Positions 34,583 to 42,353 of a DNA stretch of 64,000 nt are shown one piece after another. Source of the stretch: UBA12170 sp964293475 (lineage in GTDB: Bacteria; Bacteroidota; Bacteroidia; Bacteroidales; UBA12170). The stretch spans positions 1 through 64,000 of the forward strand of contig CAXYYJ010000007.1 of NCBI GenBank assembly GCA_964293475.1. Direction: 5' to 3'. The stretch's first letter is position 1, and every line of letters starts with the position of its first letter. Under the pieces are notes generated by a model. It was given only the letters and a program-made list of their open reading frames with translations. It did no database searches and had not been told where the DNA came from. A program made the translations under genes and the position numbers.

Positions 34583-35587
34583 TTAGTAAATGAACAGATT
34601 GCTTCCCACTGCCAATCCCGCTCCCGAAGCCACAAAAAGCACTTTATCGCCCCTTTTTATACTTCCGGTTTTTGTGGCATGATCGAAGGCTATCGGAACA
34701 CAGGCCGATCCCGTATAGGCAAACCGATCCATAATGCAGGTGGTTTTGGAATAGGGCTGCCCCAAAATATCCATCACGCTGTAAATGACAGAACGGTTGA
34801 TTTGTGTGAAGATGAAATGATCGATATCGTTTATTTGGTGGTTGGTTTTAGCCAGAAGCTTTTCAATCACCATGGGCCAAAGTCTTACATTTCTGTCGCC
34901 CGGCATGGGTTTCAGACTTTGAAGACCAAATTCTCCGGTATTGAGTTTTTCGTGAGTGATGGGGTTTTTGGCACCCCCGGAATAAATGCCAATAAAATCG
35001 TATTGCGTTCCGTCGGTAAGCATTTGGCTGCCAATATATTCTGAACCATCGTTCACATTGTTTTCTATCACTACTGCACCTGCTCCATCCGAAAAAATGG
35101 GCAACGAAAACTGATCGTCGGGCCTGATGAAGGCGGGCATATTGTAGACTCCAATAACTAAGGCATATTTCACGGGGGGCTCGGCATGAAGAAACTTAAC
35201 CGCATTGTCATAGGCAATAGAGAAACTGGCACAGGAAGCCGATACATCGAAAGTAGCTGTATAAAGCTCCTTATTCTGAATTCTTCCCTGAACCAGTATG
35301 GATGTGGCGGGAGTGATATATTCCGGAGTGTCGGTTCCAACAATAATGAGTCCTATGTCTTCTGCGTTTATGCCACTATTAGCAATGGCATTTTGAGCTG
35401 CTTTGGTAGCAAAGTCGGCAGTGGTTTCCTGCAGGCCTCGGAGTTTGGCTATATGACGGTATTCAATACCAAGCTTCTGCGATAGCTTGTCGGAGTCAAA
35501 GTCCATATGAGCCAGTTCCTTAAGCTCCTGGTTGGAGATGGGTTTGCCGGGTGCATAAATGCCGGTTCCTATTATTTTTGTCTTCAT
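34583..35587 (-). CDS. FabH-like ketosynthase III, first paralogue
   Basis: 334 residues beginning TKIIGTGIYAPGKPISNQEL, typical for KAS III. The nucleophile is Cys119 in FDVSASCASFSIAY. The HQAN histidine position reads FTQIN, so His is replaced by Thr, and the GNTSAA position reads AYTGSAC, so Asn is also lost (by-eye alignment). That leaves a cysteine without the decarboxylation pair. The neighbouring paralogue keeps His, which suggests a two-subunit enzyme or division of labour, as in the heterodimeric FabH-like PqsB-PqsC. It lies 13 bp from the CoA-transferase gene. Confidence 0.85.
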   Translation of the reverse strand: MKTKIIGTGIYAPGKPISNQELKELAHMDFDSDKLSQKLGIEYRHIAKLRGLQETTADFATKAAQNAIANSGINAEDIGLIIVGTDTPEYITPATSILVQGRIQNKELYTATFDVSASCASFSIAYDNAVKFLHAEPPVKYALVIGVYNMPAFIRPDDQFSLPIFSDGAGAVVIENNVNDGSEYIGSQMLTDGTQYDFIGIYSGGAKNPITHEKLNTGEFGLQSLKPMPGDRNVRLWPMVIEKLLAKTNHQINDIDHFIFTQINRSVIYSVMDILGQPYSKTTCIMDRFAYTGSACVPIAFDHATKTGSIKRGDKVLFVASGAGLAVGSNLFIY

Positions 35588-35599
35588 TTGGATAACAGA

Positions 35600-36910
35600 T
35601 TAAATAAATCCGATTTTTTGTGCTTCCAGAGTCAGGGTTTCTCTAAAACCGGGGTGGGCTATTTTGATGAGCTCCAGGGTTCGTTCCCTGATGGATTTTC
35701 CTCTGAGGCTGGCCACGCCGAATTCTGTAACAATATAATCGGTATTGCTTCGGTGAAGGGTGACGGCAGTACCGGCGGGTAAAACAGGAACAATGGTCGA
35801 AATGGTTCCGCCTTTGGCTGTGGAGCGACATGCAATGATCGATTTGCCTTTTCCATCGGTTCCTTCCACAGCACCAATGGCTGTATCTGACTGGCCGCCA
35901 GTTCCGCTGTATTGATTGGTTCCAATGGATTCGCTGCTTACCTGACCCATTAAATCGACCATGATACAAGTATTGATAGATACCATTTTCGAATTGAGTT
36001 TAATGAGTGCGGGGTCGTTGGCATATTTCCCGCGGATAAATTCCACGGCCATATTGTTGTCGAGCCATTTATAAAGAGCAGGGGAGCCCATGGCAAAGGT
36101 GCACACGAATTTATCTTTATAGTAGGTCTTCTTTTTGTTGGTGATAACACCAGCTTCGTAAAGCTCCATCATGCTGTCGACGAGCATTTCGGTGTGAACT
36201 CCCAGGTCTTTTTTGATTTTGAGCGACAAGGCGGCCGCGTTGGGAATTTCGCCAATGCCCAGCTGAATGGTCGACCCATCTTCCACCAGCGAAGCAATAT
36301 GGTCGCCAATTTTCATGGCGGTCTCGTCGGGGTTGGGCATGGGAAGGCTCGGTGGTGCCTGTGAAAACTCCACGAAATAGTCCACATCGTCAATATGAAC
36401 ATGGGTATCGCCCAAAGTCCTGGGCAGCTGGTCGTTCACTTCGAGAACCACAATTTCTGCTTCTTCGAGAATGTCTTTTTCGTAGGTGATTCCCAGCGAC
36501 AAGGAGACAAATCCATTTTGATCGGGGGGGGTGCAGGTGCCAACAAATAAATGGGGTTTGCGGTTTGAGAGCCTGTCAACGCCAGCCCGGTGAAGCATAT
36601 TGGGCACATAGGTCACGGTGCCGGTTTTGGCTTGTAAAGCCTCGCGGGAGCCCGCCGCATGAAACCATGAGCAAAGCTCAAAATGACCCTTCATTTCGGG
36701 TTTCATGTAGAAATCGTAGGTTTTCAGGGTGAGTACAGAGAATACTTTTACATCCTTTACCCTGTCCTTAGCCAGATGGAAATGTGCCATACAACCCTGG
36801 GGCTCACTGGCACATTGCCCCACAATAATGTCTGAATCAGATTTTATTAAATCAGCCACTGTTTCGGGCCTAATTAATTTGCTCCGATATATTTTTTGAT
36901 AATCCTTCAT
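35600..36910 (-). CDS. Acetyl-CoA hydrolase/CoA-transferase family protein
   Basis: 436 residues, related to 4-hydroxybutyrate CoA-transferase and butyrate:acetate CoA-transferase. Blocks: FVGTCTPPDQNGFVSLSLG, then IQLGIGEIPNAAALSL, GVHTEMLVDSMMELYEAG (with the catalytic Glu in HTEM by analogy to HSEM) and SIGTNQYSGTGGQSDTA. It activates a carboxylic acid by CoA transfer from acetyl-CoA or another donor. Its start overlaps the stop of the symporter gene by 4 bp, so substrate import and activation are translationally coupled. Confidence 0.9.
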   Translation of the reverse strand: MKDYQKIYRSKLIRPETVADLIKSDSDIIVGQCASEPQGCMAHFHLAKDRVKDVKVFSVLTLKTYDFYMKPEMKGHFELCSWFHAAGSREALQAKTGTVTYVPNMLHRAGVDRLSNRKPHLFVGTCTPPDQNGFVSLSLGITYEKDILEEAEIVVLEVNDQLPRTLGDTHVHIDDVDYFVEFSQAPPSLPMPNPDETAMKIGDHIASLVEDGSTIQLGIGEIPNAAALSLKIKKDLGVHTEMLVDSMMELYEAGVITNKKKTYYKDKFVCTFAMGSPALYKWLDNNMAVEFIRGKYANDPALIKLNSKMVSINTCIMVDLMGQVSSESIGTNQYSGTGGQSDTAIGAVEGTDGKGKSIIACRSTAKGGTISTIVPVLPAGTAVTLHRSNTDYIVTEFGVASLRGKSIRERTLELIKIAHPGFRETLTLEAQKIGFI

Positions 36911-38457
36911 AGATTTTTTGTTTGTTTCTTTTGAATCAATGTGGCTGAGTAACCCACCAGAAATGAGATCACAATGGCCAATGAAGATGCAATGGCCGGA
37001 TTTCTAATGTCACCCTCCAGAAATTTAGTGAACCATCCGAATTGATAATGATGTGTATTTACCAGAAATGGAAGGAAATAATAAATTCCAAAATACACTA
37101 TAATGGCAGTTACCGAGGCAAAAACAGCGGGTTTTAGGTTGGCATTTTTCCAGAATATGCCGTAGAGAATGGGGAAGAAAGCCACTGAAAAATAGGTGTA
37201 AACTCCATTTTGAGCCAGGATAGCTACACTCAGTTTGGGATGCAGTATCTGGTCCCAGGAAATAAAAAAAGCAGCCACAGCCACCAGGGCTATCACCAAT
37301 CTGTTGATTCCAATCAGTGCATTCTGGTTGGTTAATTTTTTTGCGAAAAGAACTTTGATAATATCGTTGGTGATGGTGGTAGATACGCTTTGAATGAGTC
37401 CTTCGAGGGTGGACAAACCCGCCGAAATCAGCCCAAGAACTACGATTAAACCTACAATTACCGATACATATCCATCGGAAAAAACATGGAGTACATAAGC
37501 CGGTATGATGCCATCGGTTTTAAGAGGCTGCCCATTGCTTGTTAAATCGGGGAAACTCAGGCGGGCATATAAACCCACAATGATAACAGAGTAGAATATG
37601 GCCTGGGCAATAATCGCGGTGGTTAAAAATCTATTAACATCCTTCTCGTTTTTGAGCAGGAGCGATTTTGTGATGATGTGCGGCTGACAAACCACAGCAA
37701 TCCCTACAACAATCTGGGCAATTATGATTTCGAAATAGTCCCTAAATAGCAAACTCCCGGGGTTTGGCGATTTCGCCAGGGCAGGGTCGATGGTTGATAG
37801 TTTAAGTAGGAAGGAATCAATTCCCCCCTTAAAATGTTCATAGCCAGATCCTAATAGAATAACAGCCACAATCAGCATGATGACGGCCTGAATGGTATTG
37901 GTATAGACCATGGAATTGGCCCCACCAAACATCATATAACCAAAAACGAAAACAATCAGCCCAATAAGGATATACATTTCATTTATATTCAGCGACTTGG
38001 ATAGTACCTTGGTTAAAGCCACAAGAATCAATACAATGAAAGTGAGCAACAGGATGGAAAGAAATGCCATGAACAGAGCATAGGATTTGCTTTTGTATTT
38101 CACGCCAATCCATTGGGCCATGGTGAGCGCATTCACCGATTTGCCATATTTCCTGAATGCTTTGGAAAGGGCAAAGAGCGAAACCAAGCTGGCAATAGGG
38201 AAGAAAATGCCGAAAGACAAAACGCCGCTGATTCCGTAAACTGCTATCAATCCTGGGTTTATGACAAAAGTTGCAGCGCTGGTAATGCTGGCAGCCAGCG
38301 ATAAACCCACTGCGACCGGTGAAAAACTCACAGAACCCACCGCATAATCCGATATGCTTTTGATGGAAAGAGCTCCCTTTATTACGAAATACAAAATAAA
38401 TGACGCATAAACGGAAATTAAAATCCATGCACCTACGACTTGAATATGAGTGGCCAT
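36907..38457 (-). CDS. Sodium/solute symporter (SSS family)
   Basis: 516 residues, about 13 transmembrane helices. SSS signatures are ASITSAATFVINPGLIAVYG near the N-terminus, GGANSMVYTNTIQAVIMLI and LISAGLSTLEGLIQSVSTTI. The subgroup is similar to monocarboxylate, proline or pantothenate carriers; the coupled CoA-transferase points to an organic acid. The stop overlaps the start of the CoA-transferase gene. There is a 115-bp gap to the upstream reductase gene with a terminator-like hairpin, so it may be separately transcribed from the reductase and thiolase. Confidence 0.9.
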   Translation of the reverse strand: MATHIQVVGAWILISVYASFILYFVIKGALSIKSISDYAVGSVSFSPVAVGLSLAASITSAATFVINPGLIAVYGISGVLSFGIFFPIASLVSLFALSKAFRKYGKSVNALTMAQWIGVKYKSKSYALFMAFLSILLLTFIVLILVALTKVLSKSLNINEMYILIGLIVFVFGYMMFGGANSMVYTNTIQAVIMLIVAVILLGSGYEHFKGGIDSFLLKLSTIDPALAKSPNPGSLLFRDYFEIIIAQIVVGIAVVCQPHIITKSLLLKNEKDVNRFLTTAIIAQAIFYSVIIVGLYARLSFPDLTSNGQPLKTDGIIPAYVLHVFSDGYVSVIVGLIVVLGLISAGLSTLEGLIQSVSTTITNDIIKVLFAKKLTNQNALIGINRLVIALVAVAAFFISWDQILHPKLSVAILAQNGVYTYFSVAFFPILYGIFWKNANLKPAVFASVTAIIVYFGIYYFLPFLVNTHHYQFGWFTKFLEGDIRNPAIASSLAIVISFLVGYSATLIQKKQTKNL

Positions 38458-38525
38458 AATATATAAATGACTTTTAGAACGGTTGGTTATTAAGCACTGA
38501 ATTTACTCTTTTTTACTGAATGAAG

Positions 38526-38562
38526 AAAACCGGCATCGGGATAAATATTAAATACCGGTTTT
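38526..38562 (-). terminator. Hairpin after the reductase gene
   Basis: Stem AAAACCGG (38526-38533) with CCGGTTTT (38555-38562) lies 10 bases after the SDR stop. The T tract on the minus strand is short, so it may act as an attenuator. Confidence 0.6.
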
Positions 38563-38572
38563 CACTTTATCA

Positions 38573-39316
38573 TTAAATGGTCATTCCGCCATCTACACTA
38601 ATTACCGCACCGTTGATGTAGCTGGAGTCGTCAGAAGCTAAGAATAAATAGGTTTTTGCTATTTCGTCGGGCTGACCCAATCGTTGCATGGGTACTTTGG
38701 CTTGCATGGCTTCCAAAACTTTTTCGGGCATTTTCATCACCATATCCGTGGCAATAAATCCTGGAGCAACGGCATTCACATTGATGCCTTTTTTGCCGAA
38801 TTCTCTGGCCCAGGTTTTTGTCATGCCTATGAGTGCCGACTTGGTTGCCACATAGTTGGTTTGACCAAAATTGCCATAAAGTGCCACCACCGATGAAGTG
38901 TTGATGATGCGGCCATAATTGTTGGCCACCATGATGGGTGCCACACATTTGGTGCAATTGAAAACCCCTGTTAGATTTACATCGATCACCTGGCTCCATT
39001 GCTCGGCAGTCATTTTTAAAAGGGTGGCATCACGGGTAATTCCGGCATTGTTCACCAAAATATCTACGCGGCCATATGCCTGTTGAATCTCGTTAACTGC
39101 TTGTTCTACTTCGCCAAACTGAGCGGTATTCACTTTCATAAATTGTGCCTGTCCGCCCATTTCCTTTATTTCATTCACAACCGCCAAACCAGCATTTTCA
39201 TCTAAATCCCAAACATAAACAAAGGCGCCTTCGCTGGCAAAAAGTCTGGCTCCAGCCTTTCCAAGTCCGTTGGCAGCTCCTGTGATGATGGCAATTTTAT
39301 TTTCTAATTTTTTCAT
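38573..39316 (-). CDS. FabG/PhaB-like short-chain dehydrogenase
   Basis: 247 residues. The Rossmann glycine motif is TGAANGLGKAGA, the strand motif NNAG, and the catalytic Ser and YxxxK appear in INTSSVVAL and TNYVATKSAL. TGxxxGxG with an Asp at the end of the second strand (WDLDENAG) favours NADH over NADPH. Next to a biosynthetic-type thiolase it is most likely an acetoacetyl-CoA reductase/3-hydroxyacyl-CoA dehydrogenase rather than the fatty-acid FabG. The gene follows the thiolase gene by 34 bp. Confidence 0.9.
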   Translation of the reverse strand: MKKLENKIAIITGAANGLGKAGARLFASEGAFVYVWDLDENAGLAVVNEIKEMGGQAQFMKVNTAQFGEVEQAVNEIQQAYGRVDILVNNAGITRDATLLKMTAEQWSQVIDVNLTGVFNCTKCVAPIMVANNYGRIINTSSVVALYGNFGQTNYVATKSALIGMTKTWAREFGKKGINVNAVAPGFIATDMVMKMPEKVLEAMQAKVPMQRLGQPDEIAKTYLFLASDDSSYINGAVISVDGGMTI

Positions 39317-39350
39317 ATCATTGGTTTTAAATAATTATTGTGGAGTTGAT

Positions 39351-40532
39351 TTAAATATTTTCGACTATCAAAGCGGTTCCCTGTCCGCCGCCAATGCATA
39401 AAGTGGCTAATCCCTTTTTCGAATTACGACGTTTCATTTCGTAAATGAGCGAGGTGAGAATCCTTGCCCCTGAAGCTCCAATGGGATGGCCCAATGCTAT
39501 GGCACCACCATTCACATTGATTTTATTCACATCGCATTTTAAATCACGGGCCACTGCAATGGATTGAGCAGCAAAGGCTTCATTGGCTTCAATAAGGTCT
39601 ATTTCGTCGATGCTCATATTGATTTTTTTCAATGCTTTTTGAGTGGCAGGAACGGGTCCATAGCCCATGATGGCCGGATCTAAGCCCACGCTGGCATAGG
39701 AAATGATTCTTACAAGGGGTTTTAATCCAAGCTCGGCTGCTTTTTCATCCGACATAAGAATGGCCATGGCAGCTCCATCGTTAATTCCAGAGGAGGTAGC
39801 AGCGGTAACGGTTCCGTCTTTTTTGAAAGCGGGCTTTAAACCGCTGATTTTTTCGATGGTAGCACCAAATTTTGGAAACTCATCGGTATCAACCACCAAA
39901 GGCTCTCCCTTTTTTTGCGGGATGAGAATGGGGACAATCTCGTCTTTGAACTTCCCTTCTTTGGTGGCTTTTTCAACTTTATTCTGGCTTTTCACCGCAA
40001 ATTCATCCTGTTCCTGTCGGCTGATATTCCACTGTTCGGCAATATTTTCGGCGGTAATGCCCATATGATAACCCTGAAAAGCATCGGTGAGACCATCCTT
40101 AATCATGCTGTCAATCAATTCTCCATGACCCATTTTTTGACCAAAACGAGCTTTGGTGAGCAGATAAGGCGCGTTCGACATGCTTTCTGTTCCTCCGGCC
40201 AATACTATTTCGGCATCGCCGAGCATAATCATTTGGGCAGCAAGGCTAATGGCCTTCAAGCCTGACCCGCAAAGTTTATTGATGGTCATGGATGGAGTTG
40301 TGGCGGGAATTCCTGAATGAATACTTATTTGGCGGGCGATATTTTGACCCAATCCGGCAGAAAGAATATTTCCAACAATGACTTCATCCACCATTTCGGG
40401 CTTAATTCCGGCTCGTTTGATGGCTTCGGTGGCGGTGAAGGTTCCCAGCTCTGTGGCTGAAAATTGTGATAAGCTTCCCCCGAAATTTCCTATGGCGGTT
40501 CGCACTGCCGATACTATGACAACATTTTTCAT
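39351..40532 (-). CDS. Acetyl-CoA acetyltransferase (thiolase)
   Basis: 393 residues with the full thiolase active site: NKLCGSGLKAI (nucleophile Cys near residue 88), GGAIALGHPIGASGAR (His) and LCIGGGQGTA (second Cys). It interconverts two acetyl-CoA with acetoacetyl-CoA, feeding or draining the acid handled by the downstream CoA-transferase. First gene of the cluster; the putative promoter region carries a perfect palindrome at 40559-40578. Confidence 0.93.
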   Translation of the reverse strand: MKNVVIVSAVRTAIGNFGGSLSQFSATELGTFTATEAIKRAGIKPEMVDEVIVGNILSAGLGQNIARQISIHSGIPATTPSMTINKLCGSGLKAISLAAQMIMLGDAEIVLAGGTESMSNAPYLLTKARFGQKMGHGELIDSMIKDGLTDAFQGYHMGITAENIAEQWNISRQEQDEFAVKSQNKVEKATKEGKFKDEIVPILIPQKKGEPLVVDTDEFPKFGATIEKISGLKPAFKKDGTVTAATSSGINDGAAMAILMSDEKAAELGLKPLVRIISYASVGLDPAIMGYGPVPATQKALKKINMSIDEIDLIEANEAFAAQSIAVARDLKCDVNKINVNGGAIALGHPIGASGARILTSLIYEMKRRNSKKGLATLCIGGGQGTALIVENI

Positions 40533-40558
40533 CCGTTTATTATTTGTTTCTTATTTGT

Positions 40559-40578
40559 CTCCCGATAATTATCGGGAG
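40559..40578. promoter_or_regulatory. Perfect 20-bp palindrome upstream of the thiolase gene
   Basis: TCCCGATAATTATCGGGA with one further C/G pair outside, centred about 36 bp upstream of the thiolase start codon. It could be an operator. Similar CCCGATAnnTATCGGG sequences occur as dispersed repeats in Bacteroidota (recollection), so a REP-like identity is equally possible. Confidence 0.5.
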
Positions 40579-40930
40579 GAATCGCATGATTACTGATTTT
40601 GAATTCACAAATAAAGCATCATCCTAATAACTCAGAAACATCATTTTGTAAAAACAGGCTATGGACTTTTTAGAAAAAAATACTATTTAAATTGTGTAAG
40701 TACCATAAAAACAGTATTATATAATCATTTTATTGGTTGTGGACAATGAAAAAAATCTATTTAAAATATGAGTTTTTATTTGTTGTTGCATCGAAAACGC
40801 TGAAATAAAAGTGTGGTGAAAGATGGAAGATTTAGCTAACTTTTGTGTGCAAAGCTAAAAAAGATCCGAACAAGTGAATTTGCGGTATTAATGAAAATTT
40901 ACTCTGATAAAGTCCTTAATTAGTTAGTAA
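40579..40930. other. AT-rich gap before the restriction system
   Basis: No gene, RNA or clear repeat recognised. The sequence becomes noticeably more AT-rich towards 40900, probably the left edge of the imported restriction-modification system. Confidence 0.5.
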
Positions 40931-40947
40931 TATTCCAAAAAGGAATA
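40931..40947 (+). promoter_or_regulatory. C-box operator upstream of the regulator-endonuclease genes
   Basis: TATTCC-AAAAA-GGAATA, a perfect inverted repeat. The identical 17-mer is at 44075-44091 in front of the methyltransferase. It lies 15 bases upstream of a TAATATTG -7-like element at 40963-40970, the position of an activator. Confidence 0.85.
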
Positions 40948-40965
40948 CCAAAACACTCTTCATAA

Positions 40966-40982
40966 TATTGCATAATGGAATA
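40966..40982 (+). promoter_or_regulatory. Degenerate second C-box
   Basis: TATTGCATAATGGAATA matches the perfect operator at 14 of 17 positions and begins 35 bp after it. It overlaps the predicted -7/transcription start, as expected for a low-affinity repressing site. Confidence 0.65.
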
Positions 40983-40991
40983 TTGAATATT

Positions 40992-41231
40992 ATGAACAGA
41001 ATTGATTATAATAAAAAGAGACGTTTCCTCTCGAGTCGATTGATTGAAGCTCGTGAGCAAGCTGGACTTTCGCAAAAGCAAGTATCAGATAGCAAAATTG
41101 TTTCACAAAGTGAATTATCAAAAATTGAAAACGGGGCAAGACGTGTAGACTTTTTGATTTTACTTGAATTAGCAAAATTTTATAATCAACCCATAACATT
41201 CTTTATTCCTGATTATGAATCAGTAAAATAA
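40992..41231 (+). CDS. XRE-family regulator of the restriction-modification system (C protein)
   Basis: About 79 residues. The HTH is AREQAGLSQKQVSDSKIVSQSELSKIENGARR, the typical lambda-repressor-like fold of controller proteins, here at residues about 18-50. The ATG at 40992 fits a C protein; a TTG at 40968 would overlap the operator. It precedes the endonuclease by 6 bp, the standard C-R order, where C delays endonuclease expression until DNA is methylated. The flanking operators support direct autoregulation. Confidence 0.87.
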   Translation: MNRIDYNKKRRFLSSRLIEAREQAGLSQKQVSDSKIVSQSELSKIENGARRVDFLILLELAKFYNQPITFFIPDYESVK

Positions 41232-41237
41232 AGAATC

Positions 41238-42353
41238 ATGGACGAAGCATTAAAAATTCCACCCAAATCCCCAAGGTATTTAACTGAAATATCAAAACTA
41301 CCAGACATTTTTAAAAGCCTTGTTGGTAGTGATTTTAGATTAACTGGAAAAACCCGTACAGATGGAGCAAATATTAGGAAGCTTATTGCTAAAGAACTAC
41401 TAAGCAATGGACTGCCCGAAGCATCAAATATAGGAGAATACGAAATTGTTCCTCCCAAGAAAAAGGGAGTTCCCAAGATTCTTAGGGAATTGATTGATTC
41501 TTACACTGTAACAAGCGGAAATTCTTATAATTTACAGGTTTGGAATAGGATACCAAATTGTAAAACGGTTTTGATAAAATATGATTCTGGAGAAACATTA
41601 AAATGTGACGAAGTGAGATACATTTTTGTTAAAGTGGATACTCTGCAAAACATTATATCTTCAATTATCATACTCACAGCAGAATACATTGAAACGCATT
41701 TTGGTAAATTTGGAAAACCAACGATTAAACATCAATTGCTAATCTCTAACAAAGCCCGTAATCAGATTTACACAAGTGAATCAAAGATTTTAGCTTTTTC
41801 AGACACAAAAAAGTTGTCTTATTTAATCACTGACACATACAATGAACCTAATGATTCAATTGCTAATGAACCAAATATGCATAACTTGTATTCAATAAAA
41901 ATTTTGACAGAAATGGTTGCTAAAAAACTAATTGGTAGGCAATTAGATAATTCGGCAACAAAAAATAGAGGACAAGCCCTTGAACGTATGACACTTGAAC
42001 TTTTGGGCTACAAAATGGGTGATAATGAAAATTTAGTTGGTGGTTTTCCCGACATCCCCAATCAATTATTAGAGGTGAAAGTTCAAGATAAACAGACAGT
42101 TGATTTGGGACGGTTTACTCCCGAAAAAGAGGAAATTGTTGTTGCCGAAAATAACTTGACAACCTTTGATGTTCGTTATTTAATAGCCCTTACTAATCCT
42201 AAGTCTGACGTTATCGAAGGTATTATACTTGCTCCAGGAGAAAAACTTGGCGAAATATTTACTTATGTTAGTGATGTCAGTTATAAATGCCAACGCACAA
42301 TCCCGATGAGTTTCTTCAATTCTTATGAAGGAAAGTGCGTTTATAATCCTTAA
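41238..42353 (+). CDS. Type II restriction endonuclease, PD-(D/E)xK
   Basis: 371 residues with no close relative recognised, identified by context and by the motif GGFPDIPNQLLEVKVQD: Asp near residue 272 followed by Glu-x-Lys. A preceding helix NRGQALERMTLELLG supplies the usual extra Glu. The N-terminal 200 residues are presumably specificity and dimer elements. Tail-to-tail with the methyltransferase gene, overlapping its stop codon by 4 bp. The recognition sequence cannot be inferred. AT-rich relative to its neighbours. Confidence 0.8.
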   Translation: MDEALKIPPKSPRYLTEISKLPDIFKSLVGSDFRLTGKTRTDGANIRKLIAKELLSNGLPEASNIGEYEIVPPKKKGVPKILRELIDSYTVTSGNSYNLQVWNRIPNCKTVLIKYDSGETLKCDEVRYIFVKVDTLQNIISSIIILTAEYIETHFGKFGKPTIKHQLLISNKARNQIYTSESKILAFSDTKKLSYLITDTYNEPNDSIANEPNMHNLYSIKILTEMVAKKLIGRQLDNSATKNRGQALERMTLELLGYKMGDNENLVGGFPDIPNQLLEVKVQDKQTVDLGRFTPEKEEIVVAENNLTTFDVRYLIALTNPKSDVIEGIILAPGEKLGEIFTYVSDVSYKCQRTIPMSFFNSYEGKCVYNP

